Made by a program: the position numbers and the translations under genes. This document shows, piece after piece, positions 12,193 through 23,400 of a stretch of DNA of 64,000 bases. Source of the stretch: Paulownia fortunei (Eukaryota; Streptophyta; Magnoliopsida; Lamiales; Paulowniaceae); the NCBI GenBank assembly GCA_019321725.1, contig CM033116.1, positions 620,001 to 684,000 of the forward strand. Reading direction: 5' to 3'. Within the stretch, counting starts at the first letter, position 1, and each line of letters opens with the position of its first letter. The notes under the pieces are model-generated. The model searched no databases. It had not been told where the DNA came from and saw nothing but the letters and a program-made list of their open reading frames with translations.

Positions 12193-13246
12193 CTACGAGA
12201 CGGCAACGTATTCACCATTTGCCGAAACAGCCGGCTCATTCTCCGCTCCAAATGTTTTAGCGATTTTCTCAATGGGCACTAAAGGCAGGTAATACGACAC
12301 CGCATAGCCTGTATCAGCCGCATAAGCCACTGCTTGATTATACTTCTCGGCCCAATAGGCAGCCGTTGGGACCATAATATGAGCCACTTGGGAGAACAAG
12401 GGGTGCCCATTAAGCGAGCGCCAAGTCGTGACTGCATATTGCTCGGCTACTGGCTCGTACTTGGCATAGAGTTCCTTGGCCGTAGGCTCGTACTTAATAT
12501 AAGCAGTTTTGGCAATGTTTGAAATCGTATCCACCAAGCCGGTTTGCTGCACCTCCGATGCCAGCTCTCGAGCCACTTTGGGAGCCCTCTGAGCCGCGGT
12601 CCATGCTTGGCGTGAAACCTGCTTCAGAAGAGCCGGCACGTGACGATCCAACTCGACTATGGACTTGTCCACCTGCATATCACGTGAGCCAAGCGTAGGT
12701 AAGAACCTATACAGATACAAACAAGTGCCGGTAACAATTATCAAAAGTGTCAAATACATATATATAATTCATAGTTTTTGTCTAACATGTATTTGAAGAG
12801 TGTGGGAATGTAAAATATACGTATATGGTCCAAAATTCACATTAAACACAACATGGGATTTGGCAAACCTTGCGATCTACGAACTTGAAAAGCTTAAAAG
12901 GGACGTTATGGAATTTCTCATAGACGGGTCCGATGACGGTTTTGACGGCTCCTTCGACGGTCTGAACTCCGGGCCTTAGCGGACCGGAGTTTTCTTTCGC
13001 ATATTCATAGAGTGTTGAGCAACATACGACGACGTAAACTGCAGCTACTTGGACGAAATCAAGATATTTGAGCTTCTCCTCATTTTCCAGAACCTTCAAA
13101 AAAAAAAAAAAAGCCCACCCGATCACAGATCCATTAATCGTCTACTCGACTACTCCCATCAAATACTGCTGAAATTAAAAAAATAAGAACAGATAATGCA
13201 TATATACCGGTTGATCAGTGGGTGGTCTGGCTTCTGATTCCGCCAT
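12193..13246 (-). CDS. REF/SRPP-family lipid-droplet (small rubber particle-like) protein
   Basis: Three exons read on the minus strand: 13246-13208, 13093-12869 and 12672-12193. Both introns have GT-AG ends and phase 0, giving 247 residues. The N-terminus is MAESEARPPTDQP. Exon 2 holds YLDFVQVAAVY and the PLRPGVQTVEGAVKTVIGPVY stretch, and exon 3 begins VDKSIVELDRHVP. These are hallmark segments of the rubber elongation factor/SRPP family, which in non-rubber plants coats lipid droplets and affects growth and stress responses. Exon 3 contains repeated KYEPxAxExYA-like helical units. Length and order fit the family; no lesion was seen. Family confidence is high, but the exact paralogue is unassigned. 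Confidence 0.92.
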
Positions 13247-13389
13247 TTCTATTTCGAGAATAAAACTTAAGCTTCAAAAAAATATTTAGGAAGTGGTTGA
13301 TTGAAAGAGAGATTGAAGGAAAGATAAGAGGAGGGAGCGAACTTCGTGAGGAAGCCAAACGTAAGAGAACGTTGTAATACTTGCTCGCA

Positions 13390-13396
13390 TTTTATA
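13390..13396 (-). promoter_or_regulatory. TATA box of the REF/SRPP-like gene
   Basis: On the minus strand the heptamer TATAAAA lies about 145 bases upstream of the ATG at 13246. This is a typical plant TATA spacing, leaving a leader of roughly 110 bases. Confidence 0.55.
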
Positions 13397-14326
13397 AGGA
13401 GGGTTTTCGTTATTTGTTGAGGTAATTAGTTGGCATCATGGGTAACAAAGTAAAAATTCATGGACCTTTTTTTGTGTGCCGCGTTGCATTGTGTGTTATT
13501 TAGGATTTTTTTATTTCAATTTAATATATAATTTCTATTTTATTTTATAATTATATGTCAAATATACATAATTTTCATAAAATTTTTATTTTAAAAAATA
13601 TTTTACATATTTAACATATGTAAAATATACAAAAACGGACTCATTCAGTGTGGGGGTGGATTTGCATTTGTTTATGTAAAATCAGGCAATGGTTTAATTA
13701 GTCACCCAACGTTACAGCTGCTAAGTTGCTAGGTTTAAGGGTGTATTGGGGAATTCAATTTTTTTCATTGTCCTTAAAGGTAAAAAATAACGTGTGAAGG
13801 CACTATTCTAATAATTGATCAATGCAAATTGATTAAACATATGGAGTTTATCAATTTAATTTTTTTTACAAAGTTAATAAGAAATGCAATATAATTAGGA
13901 GAGAGTAAGTAATTGCCCTTACAATTTATGATAAATGGAAACTAAACATTTTCTTCTTCTAAAATCATCTAAAACAACTGTTAAATTTTTTATATACCCT
14001 TATAAATAGTTTGCGAAATTCCACTCCAAGACTTCACCCAAAACACTACCTAATAATTGTAAACGATTGTTACATCAAACTTGGCCGACGTCGTTTACGG
14101 AAACTAACCAAAAAAATTATGGGCCACGGTTAAAAGTGACAATTTCATAATTGTCACGTGCAGCGGTGCAGGGGATGGGAGGTGGCACACCTATCAAGGC
14201 TGCCTCAAGATTCTCATCCATTGGGCCTATTTGTTTATGAAAAATGTTCTGAAAGATGATGGGCTATAAATTTAGGGCCCACTAACCATACCTCATTGAC
14301 TTATTATGAGCTGACTTCAGATTATC
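13397..14326. other. Intergenic region
   Basis: AT-rich sequence between the REF/SRPP-like gene and the hAT element. I see no open frame of note or other feature. Confidence 0.5.
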
Positions 14327-14334
14327 CTGCGGTA
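14327..14334. repeat. Left 8-bp target-site duplication of the hAT element
   Basis: The octamer CTGCGGTA directly precedes the element. The partner at 19314-19321 is CTGCAGTA, one mismatch. An 8-bp duplication is diagnostic of hAT insertion. Confidence 0.85.
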
Positions 14335-14600
14335 TAAGTGTGCGCATTCGGTAAAATCGTATCGAATTGAACCGAAAATTCGGTTAATCGAAAATTCGGT
14401 ACACTATTTAATTATACCGAATACCGAACTGAAGTAAAACAGTTCGGTTCGGTTTTTACCGAAATTATTTCGATAATTCAGTACGATTTTTGGTAAAACC
14501 AAAATTTAAAAAAAAAAATAAAAAAATGAGAAATTGTATTGTTTTGGTTCGGTATTCCACCATACCGAACCGAACTGAACCGATTTGCCCTATTTGGATA
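14335..14600. repeat. Left terminal inverted repeat and subterminal ACCGAA-motif cluster
   Basis: After the short terminal repeat, about 265 bases carry many copies, in both orientations, of TTCGGT/ACCGAA and GGTATTCGGT-like words. In hAT elements such subterminal clusters are transposase binding sites; that role here is inferred. Confidence 0.75.
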
Positions 14601-15544
14601 CTTAAATCATATAAAAAATATCGAATCATCAAACTAAAGAGCACACCACCACCACCACAACCTTGTTAGTTTATTGTAACCTATTACACATAATGATAAT
14701 ATTCAAATTAAAAGATACAATACTACAAGGTCCACAACAGTCCATTGTTTATTGTTTAATATTTACATGACTTAATTATCATACATAATATGATAATAAC
14801 ATAAGAGTCAAAAGTTTACATTGAAAAGTAAATAACTTTCAGTAATCTAAAGCAAAAAAATTAAATATCTCCACCATCGAATAGCCAAAAGCTGCCCATA
14901 TCCTCTATGTGATTATGGAAGAACCAACAAAATCTTTATCCAGTAGTGGTCAAGAAAATGCATGTACAAGAAACACAAATCACGTACTTTGATATCTGCA
15001 CATTGATGTCATAATAGTCAAAGTTAAAAGATGATAATGACATTCCAAGCCCTTCACTGGAATAAATGAATTTGAATACAAATATTTGAATCTTAAAGTA
15101 TGTTCCACTAAAAAAGTTATATTTGTTAATAGATGTTATCTTGTTCCCCTACTATTAATATTAACTAATTGTCAAATAAGTGAAAATAACAGTAAAAATA
15201 AATTTCTGATTCTTTACAATCCAAATTGTTTCAAGGCAAATGCCAATTAGAAATGAAAATTCATCAAATTCTATCATCTCTCCACCACATGAAATACTAG
15301 GTTGAGAATAATTATTTCAAGTGAAAATAAAAACTTAAAACAACATTTAAAGAAAGAAGCACTTACAGATTCATTAAAAAGCTTCTCCAGTACATTATAT
15401 CTGATTTTAGTCTTGCAATCACATAATCATAAGCCAAGGATATTGGACTCCATCCCAACATTTGACACCATATCTACAAGTATATCATGAGAACCATATG
15501 TGAAGAAGATATAAATAATAGTTATATATAAACAAAATGTAAAA

Positions 15545-17687
15545 TTAACTATTGTAAGTAAACATTAAAATTATACCTTTTTCAATTCTTTGAATAAACT
15601 CATAATCCTCTTCCAAAGACTTAACCAGAGTATGACGAAGCCAATCTTGGCAACAAATTAGAGCTTGTGCCATTTTGGGAGTCAATGAAGCTCTAAAGTC
15701 GTCAATTATGCGACCCCCAATACTAAAGACAGACTCCGAAGCCACAGTAGATATTGGCATAGCTAACACATCACGAGTCAATCTGCATAAAATGGGAAAT
15801 CTATGGCTATTCACTTTCCACCAATCAACTATATCAAAGTTTGGAGAATCTTTTGCAATGGGTTCCTGCAGATACAAATCTAACTCTGATTGATCAACTC
15901 CGATCTCAGACAACATTTGCATATATCTCTTCTTATTAACCCTTATAGCCCTAATGTAAGCCTCATTATCATTTTTAGATTCACTTGGAGTTGTATTTTC
16001 CATAGACACACTTGAATAACATGATGATGTTACAGAAGAATATAAAGTCTTATACTCCTCAAAAATATCATAAAGAGCAATTTTTGTCAAGTTTCTCATG
16101 TGCTCTCCACGTTCAGACCCGTACATGTTCTTAAAAATATATTGCAAGTAATTCAATTTGTGACGCGGGTCAGGATATCAGCAATATACAACATCATATT
16201 CATTTTTTCCATATTCCCCCAGTACTTATCAAATTTCAATTTCATTTTTCTAGCCATGTCTACCAAAGCATTATCATCACTCTTAAGCCATCCTCTCAAA
16301 AGCTCATCCACATCACTGATTTCATCTATGAAAGTATTGGATGTCACAAATAAAGATCCAGAAACTCGAAGAGTAAATTCATAGAAATAGCGGAAGACTT
16401 TCACAAACCTTTCCACAACAACCCAGTCATCTTTTGTCGGCAAACCTATATTTGCATAAGGCCCCCCAAGCATAAAATCTGCACGAAAGTCGGCATCAGA
16501 CACCTCATACCTATCGAATACACCTTTGAAAATCACAGCTGTCTCTAGCATCGTGTAAACAGAGTTCCATCTTGTTGGAACATCGAGACATAATGATTTT
16601 TTGCTTTCTACCTTCTCCTCAACAACAAAATCATTAAATTTTTTCAACCTAACAGGTGATTGTCGCACATACCTCATCACTGTGCGAACACGCTCAATTG
16701 ACTCATTAAATTCTTTCAATCCATCTTTCACTACAAGATTAATAATGTGAGCAACACATCTCATATGCAAATATTTGTCACCTAATATTGCAGTCCCCCA
16801 AGTAAGAAACCTTCTTTTCAAATAAGCAATAGTAGTATCATTCGAAGAAGCATTATCAACAGTAATAGTAAAAATCTTATCTAATTCCCAATCAAGCAAG
16901 CATTTCTCAATCAAAAGACCGACTTCATCACCTTTATGTGTAGGACATGGAATGAAATTAAGAATCACTTTACGTATTTTCCAATCATCATCAATGTAAT
17001 GGCCAGTTAAACACAAATAGGTGAGTCTTTGATTAGAAGTCCATGCATCAGTGGTCAATGAAAGTCTCTGTCCAGATGTCTTAAAATAAGTCTTCAATTT
17101 ATTTTTTTCATCAAAGTACAGTTTATAACAATCTCTTGTTATTGTTGTTCTTGATGGAACAACAAACTGTGGACATGCAATGGACATAAACTCTCTAAAT
17201 CCTTCATTCTCCACAAACTTAAAGGGCAATTCATCTTTAATGATCATGCGAACTAAGCTTTTTCTAATAGCTTCTTGATCAAATTTCCAAATAGAACATG
17301 CATCTCTAAATCCCCCGGTTACGCTCTTTCAATTGTTTGATTATCTCATGTATATGCATTATCAGGATGATTTTTGCAAACTTTCATATGATTATTCATT
17401 CCAGAAGTCCCATTTTTTAAAGGATCAGCTGCATAATTCTTATCACAGTACTTACATTTTGCCCTCGACTTTCCACTCTTGTCGGTGTAAAGAGTGAAGT
17501 GATCCCAAGCACGAGCCCTTCTAGATATCTCTTTCTTTTTTGGCCTTTGAAATTGCCCTTCAACTTCCTTTGGGGTGTCTAAAATCTCCATTTCTTCTGT
17601 CGATTCAGATATCAGTTGAGATTGAGTTGACATTAAATATGAACCTATATGCCTAGAACTCATTGAGTCACCTCCTTCAATTTCCAT
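15545..17687 (-). pseudogene. hAT transposase (BED zinc finger, RICESLEEPER-like) with frame breaks
   Basis: Three minus-strand frames together form one hAT transposase. The first (17687-17346) starts MEIEGGDSMSSRH and carries a BED finger with CKYCDKNY and NNHMKVC, then runs to a stop. The second is open from about 17333 to 16153, with its first ATG at 17247. It holds the catalytic-core segments SLTTDAWTSNQRLTYLCLTG and TVDNASSNDTT. The third (about 16156-15545) holds the C-terminal dimerisation region, including DILxW-like NFDIVDWWKVNSHRFPIL and SVFSIGGR. The second break, near 16171, looks like loss of one base within the conserved LDPRHKLNYLQ region. The first, between about 17300 and 17346, shifts frame just after the BED finger. 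Apart from these breaks the domains are well preserved, suggesting recent inactivation, or consensus errors. Confidence 0.9.
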
Positions 17688-18302
17688 ATATCTGAAAATG
17701 AGAAATTAATATAAATGGAATGAGATAATGTATGAGTAGGATTAAATGATGCAAATCAAAGGAAAATGACATACTTGTACGAAAGAGAGTTAAAGTTCTC
17801 AATTTTTAGTGATGTACAAACAACATATCTTCAATAAACAAATAGTTCAAAAATGATTTAGCATATCTTTTTAATGATTTTTAATCAAATTACATAACTT
17901 GAAATTGCTAATCTTTTTAGTGGTTTTTAATCAATTTACATAGACTGAAATTGCTTAATATACATTAAAACAAAGGAAATATGTATCAGTTTTATGATAT
18001 GATTTATTTACTAAGTCTTTAAATAATGAGATCAATTATTTAGTATTTTGTATTATATAAAACAAAGTCATTTTGGTTTAATGTATAAATTGCTTAATCT
18101 ACATTAAATAAGTCAATACCTAAAGCTAGCTAAACTCAAAGAATTGAGAAAGGTACAATATTAATAAGAATGGATTAGCAAACCAACCACGCATCATAAC
18201 ATTGCAATAAAGAAAAATCAAATAACAACAAAAAGAGCTCAACTCCATCACTGTTAAACAACCAAGAACATCTGCAGAAATCTTAACAAATTCAATACAG
18301 TG

Positions 18303-18376
18303 GTCCTTGCACTTTTAACTAAAGTATCATAGTGGCTATAGTAGTCCTTGCACTTTAACTAAAATATCATAGTGGG
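18303..18376. repeat. Direct duplication of about 41 bp inside the hAT element
   Basis: The segment tccttgcactt...atcatagtgg occurs twice in tandem with small differences. It is non-coding. Confidence 0.7.
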
Positions 18377-19081
18377 TGCATGGTAGTGTTATGTATTTTC
18401 ATTACTCCACGTATGTGTGTTGTCATTGCTCCACATACAACTAAAATTAAAGAGAGATAATGCACCACTGAACTCACTTTCTGTCAAATTTCAAATTTAA
18501 AATGAATGACATTTAAATTTTATCCAAATTTTGTGTTTGGAATTTATTGACATAAAAAAGGATTATGCAAAACATACTAACATATACATAGGCTAATTGG
18601 CAGAAATTAGAAAATAATTAGAGAAAAATAGAAGAATTAGTGATTACCTATTTTTGGGGCTTAAGGTTTTGAAATTTGGGGTTTTTGTGCCTTAGAGGAA
18701 AAATTCCCAATCAACACCTGGCATGGAGTAGGGAAGGTCTATGGTGGCTATTGGTAACGAGCATGAAGGCTAGAGTCGACGACGAGGTGACGAGAACGGA
18801 AAACTGAAAAATTTGGTGGAGTAGTGGTGGGCTTGACGGTGGAAAAAGGTGGTAGCTACTACTAGTGGTTCGGTGGTGGGCAACAAGACAACAGAGTGGT
18901 GGCTTGTTGGCTAGAGTGGTGGTCGTTACTTCGACGAGAGAGACAAAGAGAGTTTGGGACTTTGGATGGAGGCGTGGAGCACTGCTGCACTGGAGTGGAA
19001 AGCTGGAAATGAGGAATTGGGAATTAGGATTAAGTCTCAAGTCAGTAAAGTCACTCAATCCTAAATATATAAATTATAAAA

Positions 19082-19084
<3 letters not shown>

Positions 19085-19128
<44 letters not shown>

Positions 19129-19134
19129 TATATA
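19085..19134. repeat. (AT)n microsatellite near the hAT right end
   Basis: An almost pure run of about 20 TA units, with two small interruptions, lies just inside the subterminal repeat cluster. Confidence 0.9.
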
Positions 19135-19313
19135 ATTTCGGTATTCGGTATGGTACGGTATACCATACCAAATTACCGATACCGTACCGAATACCGAAAA
19201 CTACAAAACTAAAAATCGAATACCGAATCAAATTTTCGATTCGGTATTCAGTATGTACCGAATTTTCGGTACCGATTCGGTTCGGTCGGTTTCCCGTATT
19301 GTGCACACCCCTA
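19135..19313. repeat. Right terminal inverted repeat and subterminal motif cluster
   Basis: About 180 bases with many GGTATTCGG/ACCGAA words in both orientations, ending with the terminal repeat whose inward reading is TAGGGGTGTGCAC. The cluster mirrors the left end. Confidence 0.75.
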
Positions 19314-19321
19314 CTGCAGTA
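19314..19321. repeat. Right 8-bp target-site duplication of the hAT element
   Basis: The octamer CTGCAGTA immediately follows the element and pairs with CTGCGGTA at 14327-14334. Confidence 0.85.
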
Positions 19322-20433
19322 TATGGCGTTCACTTGGATAATGTGTATAGTCTAATTTACCGAAAGCGGTGCCAGTCTCCACGATTTTTTGAACAAATGA
19401 GTAATTGGCGGGTTTCGCACCTCATTTTATATGAATTTTTATTATTATAAATGAATTTAAGTATGAATATTTTTTTTTCAAACTCTTTTTGCTTAATTTT
19501 TATTTATTTATTATATATATATATTTTAAAAAAATTATTGTATTATTTTTTGAAAAATATATTTTTTAATAATTATAAAATAGTAAAATGAGTTTGGCTC
19601 GAATTCGAATTCAAAATGAATCCAAATCTTCAAAATTTTTAACGACTCTCTAATTTAATCAAATTTTTCTTGTTGTGATTCCTAATGACTCATTGATCTT
19701 TATGATATAAAATAATAATATTTTAATATACAGTTGAGGTTTCAAGTTTTAAACAACTCATAATTGAAAATTTTCTGAGAATTTTTTTTTTTTTGCATAA
19801 ATATGAATTGTGTTTTATCAATAATTAGAGTTATATCTATAGTGATGGTGAAATAATCATTAATTACATGATTTAAATTTCAATTACTGTTAATAATAAT
19901 TAAAATAATTTTTTTTATCATTTAATACATGTTAATATTTATATTTTTACTTTGTTACTATTTTTTTTTCTTAATTTTTATTTAAACTATATTATTGCAT
20001 GCAGCTGTTAGAATAAAAAAATTTAACACGTCATAATTTATCTCATCGCATTAGCAGTTAAATTATAATAAAATGTCTAAATCCTAAAATCTCTACATGC
20101 TCATTTCTAAAATGACACAAATGGATAAAATAAAACATGATTCAAATTTAATTTATAGATAATCAAACTATATACTCTCTCTCTATATTATATGTAGTCG
20201 ATAGCATAGTGGAGTTTGATGTCCCAAACATCACTTAAGATCCAATTCAAATTAAAATATAAGAAATTATTTTTTGTTTAGTGGAATTTGATTTAAACCT
20301 CTTCATAAAAGCTGAGATTTGACACGAAACGCTGCGTTTTAAGTTGTTCTCTGTAGTTCTTTGTGAAAAAATAAAATGAAATAAAGAAAAAAAAACCCAG
20401 CAAAGATCAGCCGGCCCCTCGCTATCAATTCCG
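19322..20433. other. Intergenic region upstream of ALG3
   Basis: Very AT-rich sequence without a recognisable coding region. The last 100 bases become GC-richer and are the likely leader of the ALG3 gene. Confidence 0.5.
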
Positions 20434-23400
20434 ATGGCTCGACAAGCCACGGCTGCCCGACCCTCCGGCGGCGGGCGAAAGCCGGCTATAAGACCGGAGT
20501 ATTCTATTCAAAAGCTTCTCAAAAACCCCAAAATTCCCTTCGCGGTCACGTTGCTATTTGCCGATGCCATCGTCGTTTTTCTCATTATCACATATGTCCC
20601 ATGCAACTACAGAAAAATACACCCATTTTCCAATTCATCTTGTTGCTTTATTTATTTTGTCAGTAATGTTAACCTGTTCTTGGTATATGCATTTCAGACA
20701 CAAAGATTGATTGGGACGCTTACATGTCCCAGGTGAAAGCGTATATGAATTTTTTTTCCTCGTTTTGATTTTTGGATTTTCGTAGTTTATATGTTTTATT
20801 CTGAGATTTAATTGTAAAAGGTTAGTGGATTTCTTGGAGGGGAAAGAGATTACAGCAAACTGAAAGGGGATACGGGCCCTTTGGTATATCCAGCTGGGTT
20901 TCTTTATATATACTCCGCTGTTCAGTATATTACGGGAGGTGAAGTCTACCCTGCGCAGGTATATATATTTATTTTATTTTCATTCTTTCGGACACCTTTT
21001 TTTTTTTTTTTGTTTTTATCAATATGTTTTTCGAACCCCTCGTCTGCTATTGGTTCCTGATGTGTATGTGCATATTTATACATTTATGTTTTTAAAGCTG
21101 AAGCAGAATTTTGAAGGGTTAAAATAGATTTTATGAGTGGGAGGGAGAAAATTTATGGATACATCATGTTATAATTGGTGTTTTTGTAGCTTCAGTGTAG
21201 GCTGCCTTGAGAACTTGACATAATTCGACTGTGCTTTTGGACGTTGCTTTTGAAAGAATAAGGCTGTGTGTGATTATGGACTTATTATTGCCTGCTATAA
21301 CTGAAAATTGGGGACATGGGAGTTGTAGTCCTCTTGTATCTTGACCTCAATCCATCTACTATGTGTTGAATTGTTTATTAAGTTTCATGACTTGTAAACT
21401 CTTGTTATTGCAGATTTTGTTTGGCTTTCTGTATGTTTTGAATCTTGGACTGGTGCTATTCATTTATTTGAAGACCGACGTGGTATGGAACTTGCTTCTG
21501 GTTTATGATATGCTATTTGTAACATTTATGGACTACCTTTTGCATTTATTTTGAAAAGTAAGATAATTTTTTTTGAGGCTTTTTGGTTGGAAGTGGATTT
21601 CGTGGGCTAAACAGACAATTGAAAACGAATCTCATCCTAGGCACTCCAATTGTCTTGTGAAGAATTTGACAATGTGCTGGTTGAGAGTAGCTTTAATATA
21701 AGGCCACTTCCTGAAAGAGAGTTCCAAGAAGAGAAAGAGAGGGGGTTTGGCTGTGTGTGTGTGCGTGTGTGGAATAGTGGCTAATGGCTTATATGAAAAT
21801 TTTGGTTGTTACAGAGTTTTGTTGTTATGATAATCTATCAAAAAATTAAGTGTAAGATCAGGTGTTGATTCCAGATGACTGCCTTGCAGTTTCCTTGGTG
21901 GGCTCTATGCTTGGTTTTATGTCTAAACGAGCACACTCCATCTTTGTGCTTCGTTTGTTCAATGACTGTTTTGCCACGACTCTCTTCCATGCTGCACTGG
22001 TTTCATTTCTTTACCAAAAATGGCATCTGGGTCTAATTATTTTCAGGTAGCAAACACAGCATTAACTGACAATTTGTCTGTGAACACTGGCTGCATTCTA
22101 GCTTCTATTGGTGTTTATATTACTTAACTAAAGGTGTTATAGACATTCTTCTGTTAGCACAGTGGAGCTGTCTCGGTTAAGATGAATGTGCTCCTTTATG
22201 CGCCTCCCTTGTTACTCCTCTTGCTGAAGGTACCATATCTTGATTGCTCACATTTTCTTAAAGTCTGGAGATGAGCATTTACACCTTAAGCAACTTCCAA
22301 CTCTTCCTGGAAAAAACTTGAAATGCAGGCTATGGATATTTTTGGGGTGATAATTACTTTAGCAGGTGCGGCACTGGTGCAGGTGCTTGTTCTTTAATTC
22401 TCCTTGATCATAATTTCAGTTGCTTGCATAGGAACTAACACAGAGGCTCTCTGATGCAGCTTATAAAGTTGTTATGCATTCTCTATGTGACTTGTTATAT
22501 TCTGTATTCAGTATTTTAATTTACAAGGATTATTTATGCGGCACATTTACACTTTATTTGTTGTGACATGATTAAGTGAGTCAATTAATAACAGCTATAT
22601 GGGATAGTTTTTGGCAGAGGCGTTATCTGACTGAAATCTTTATCTGCTTTCACTGCCTCGTGGATTGTTTTGCAGATTCTCTTAGGGCTACCTTTCATAT
22701 TATCACATCCAATTGCATATGTCTCAAGAGCCTTCAATCTTGGTCGTGTCTTCATCCATTTTTCGTACTTCCATTGACCTGAAAATTATGCGTTCTATGA
22801 CAGTTGTTACCTATTCAATGCTTGAATTCTTGATTGATTCTCTATTGGGTGCCCTACTGCTCAAGATCTCTGCTAAGTTTCTTAATTTTTTTTTAGTTAT
22901 GGGGACATGATTCAATGTATTTAAATGTAGATTATATGGGCCCTAGGATAAAGTGACAATCGTAGTTGTTTCATTATTCGAATTGTGTCTGTTGAATTTA
23001 AGAGATAATCATGCTGCTAGGAAAATGCCTTAAATGGACTTTCTGTTTTCCCTTGTTGTAACCTCCTTCCCCCTAATCAACTGAAGAGAAATTGAGGAAA
23101 AATATTATATCAAACTTATGTTAATCATCATGGTCGTGGCTTTAATTCAAATGAAGCTGACAGAATAATTATATCTAGAAAAATCTAATCTGAAAACTGT
23201 TCCCATATTCCCTGTAATTGGGTATAGTGAACTTAGCTGTCTCTAAAGCTGGGAGAGCTTCCGTGTGATAGTTTTTTTTCCACAAATGTGAAATCTTGAG
23301 CTTGAGATGGTCTTGGAGTGTAGACATTCTGTAAGAATTTTATGTTCTCTTCTTCTATTTGTAACTATTGCAGTTTTTTAATTTTAATGACTGCTCTCTC

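Larger units (their letters stand above)
14335..19313 (-). mobile_element. hAT-superfamily DNA transposon, full-length structure
   Basis: A 4979-bp element is bounded by an 8-bp target duplication (CTGCGGTA/CTGCAGTA). Its right end, read inward, starts TAGGGGTGTGCACAATACGG, and its left end starts TAAGTGTGCGCATTCGG. These are imperfect terminal inverted repeats of the usual hAT type, the left one about two bases shorter. Both ends are followed by dense ACCGAA/TTCGGT words. Inside, on the minus strand, lies a BED-finger plus hAT transposase with frame breaks (15545-17687). The remaining interior is AT-rich and holds an AT microsatellite at 19085-19125 and a 41-bp direct duplication near 18303. 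The element is autonomous in size, but the transposase as written cannot be translated in one piece. Confidence 0.92.

Noticed and set aside
18711..19086. Opposed open frames of 73-115 codons near the hAT right end
   Set aside because: Low-complexity composition, no domain, and located inside the transposon's non-coding leader region.
20603..20736. Extension of the first ALG3 exon to a stop at 20736
   Set aside because: The extension does not match ALG3, while the splice at 20602/20698 restores the conserved sequence in phase.
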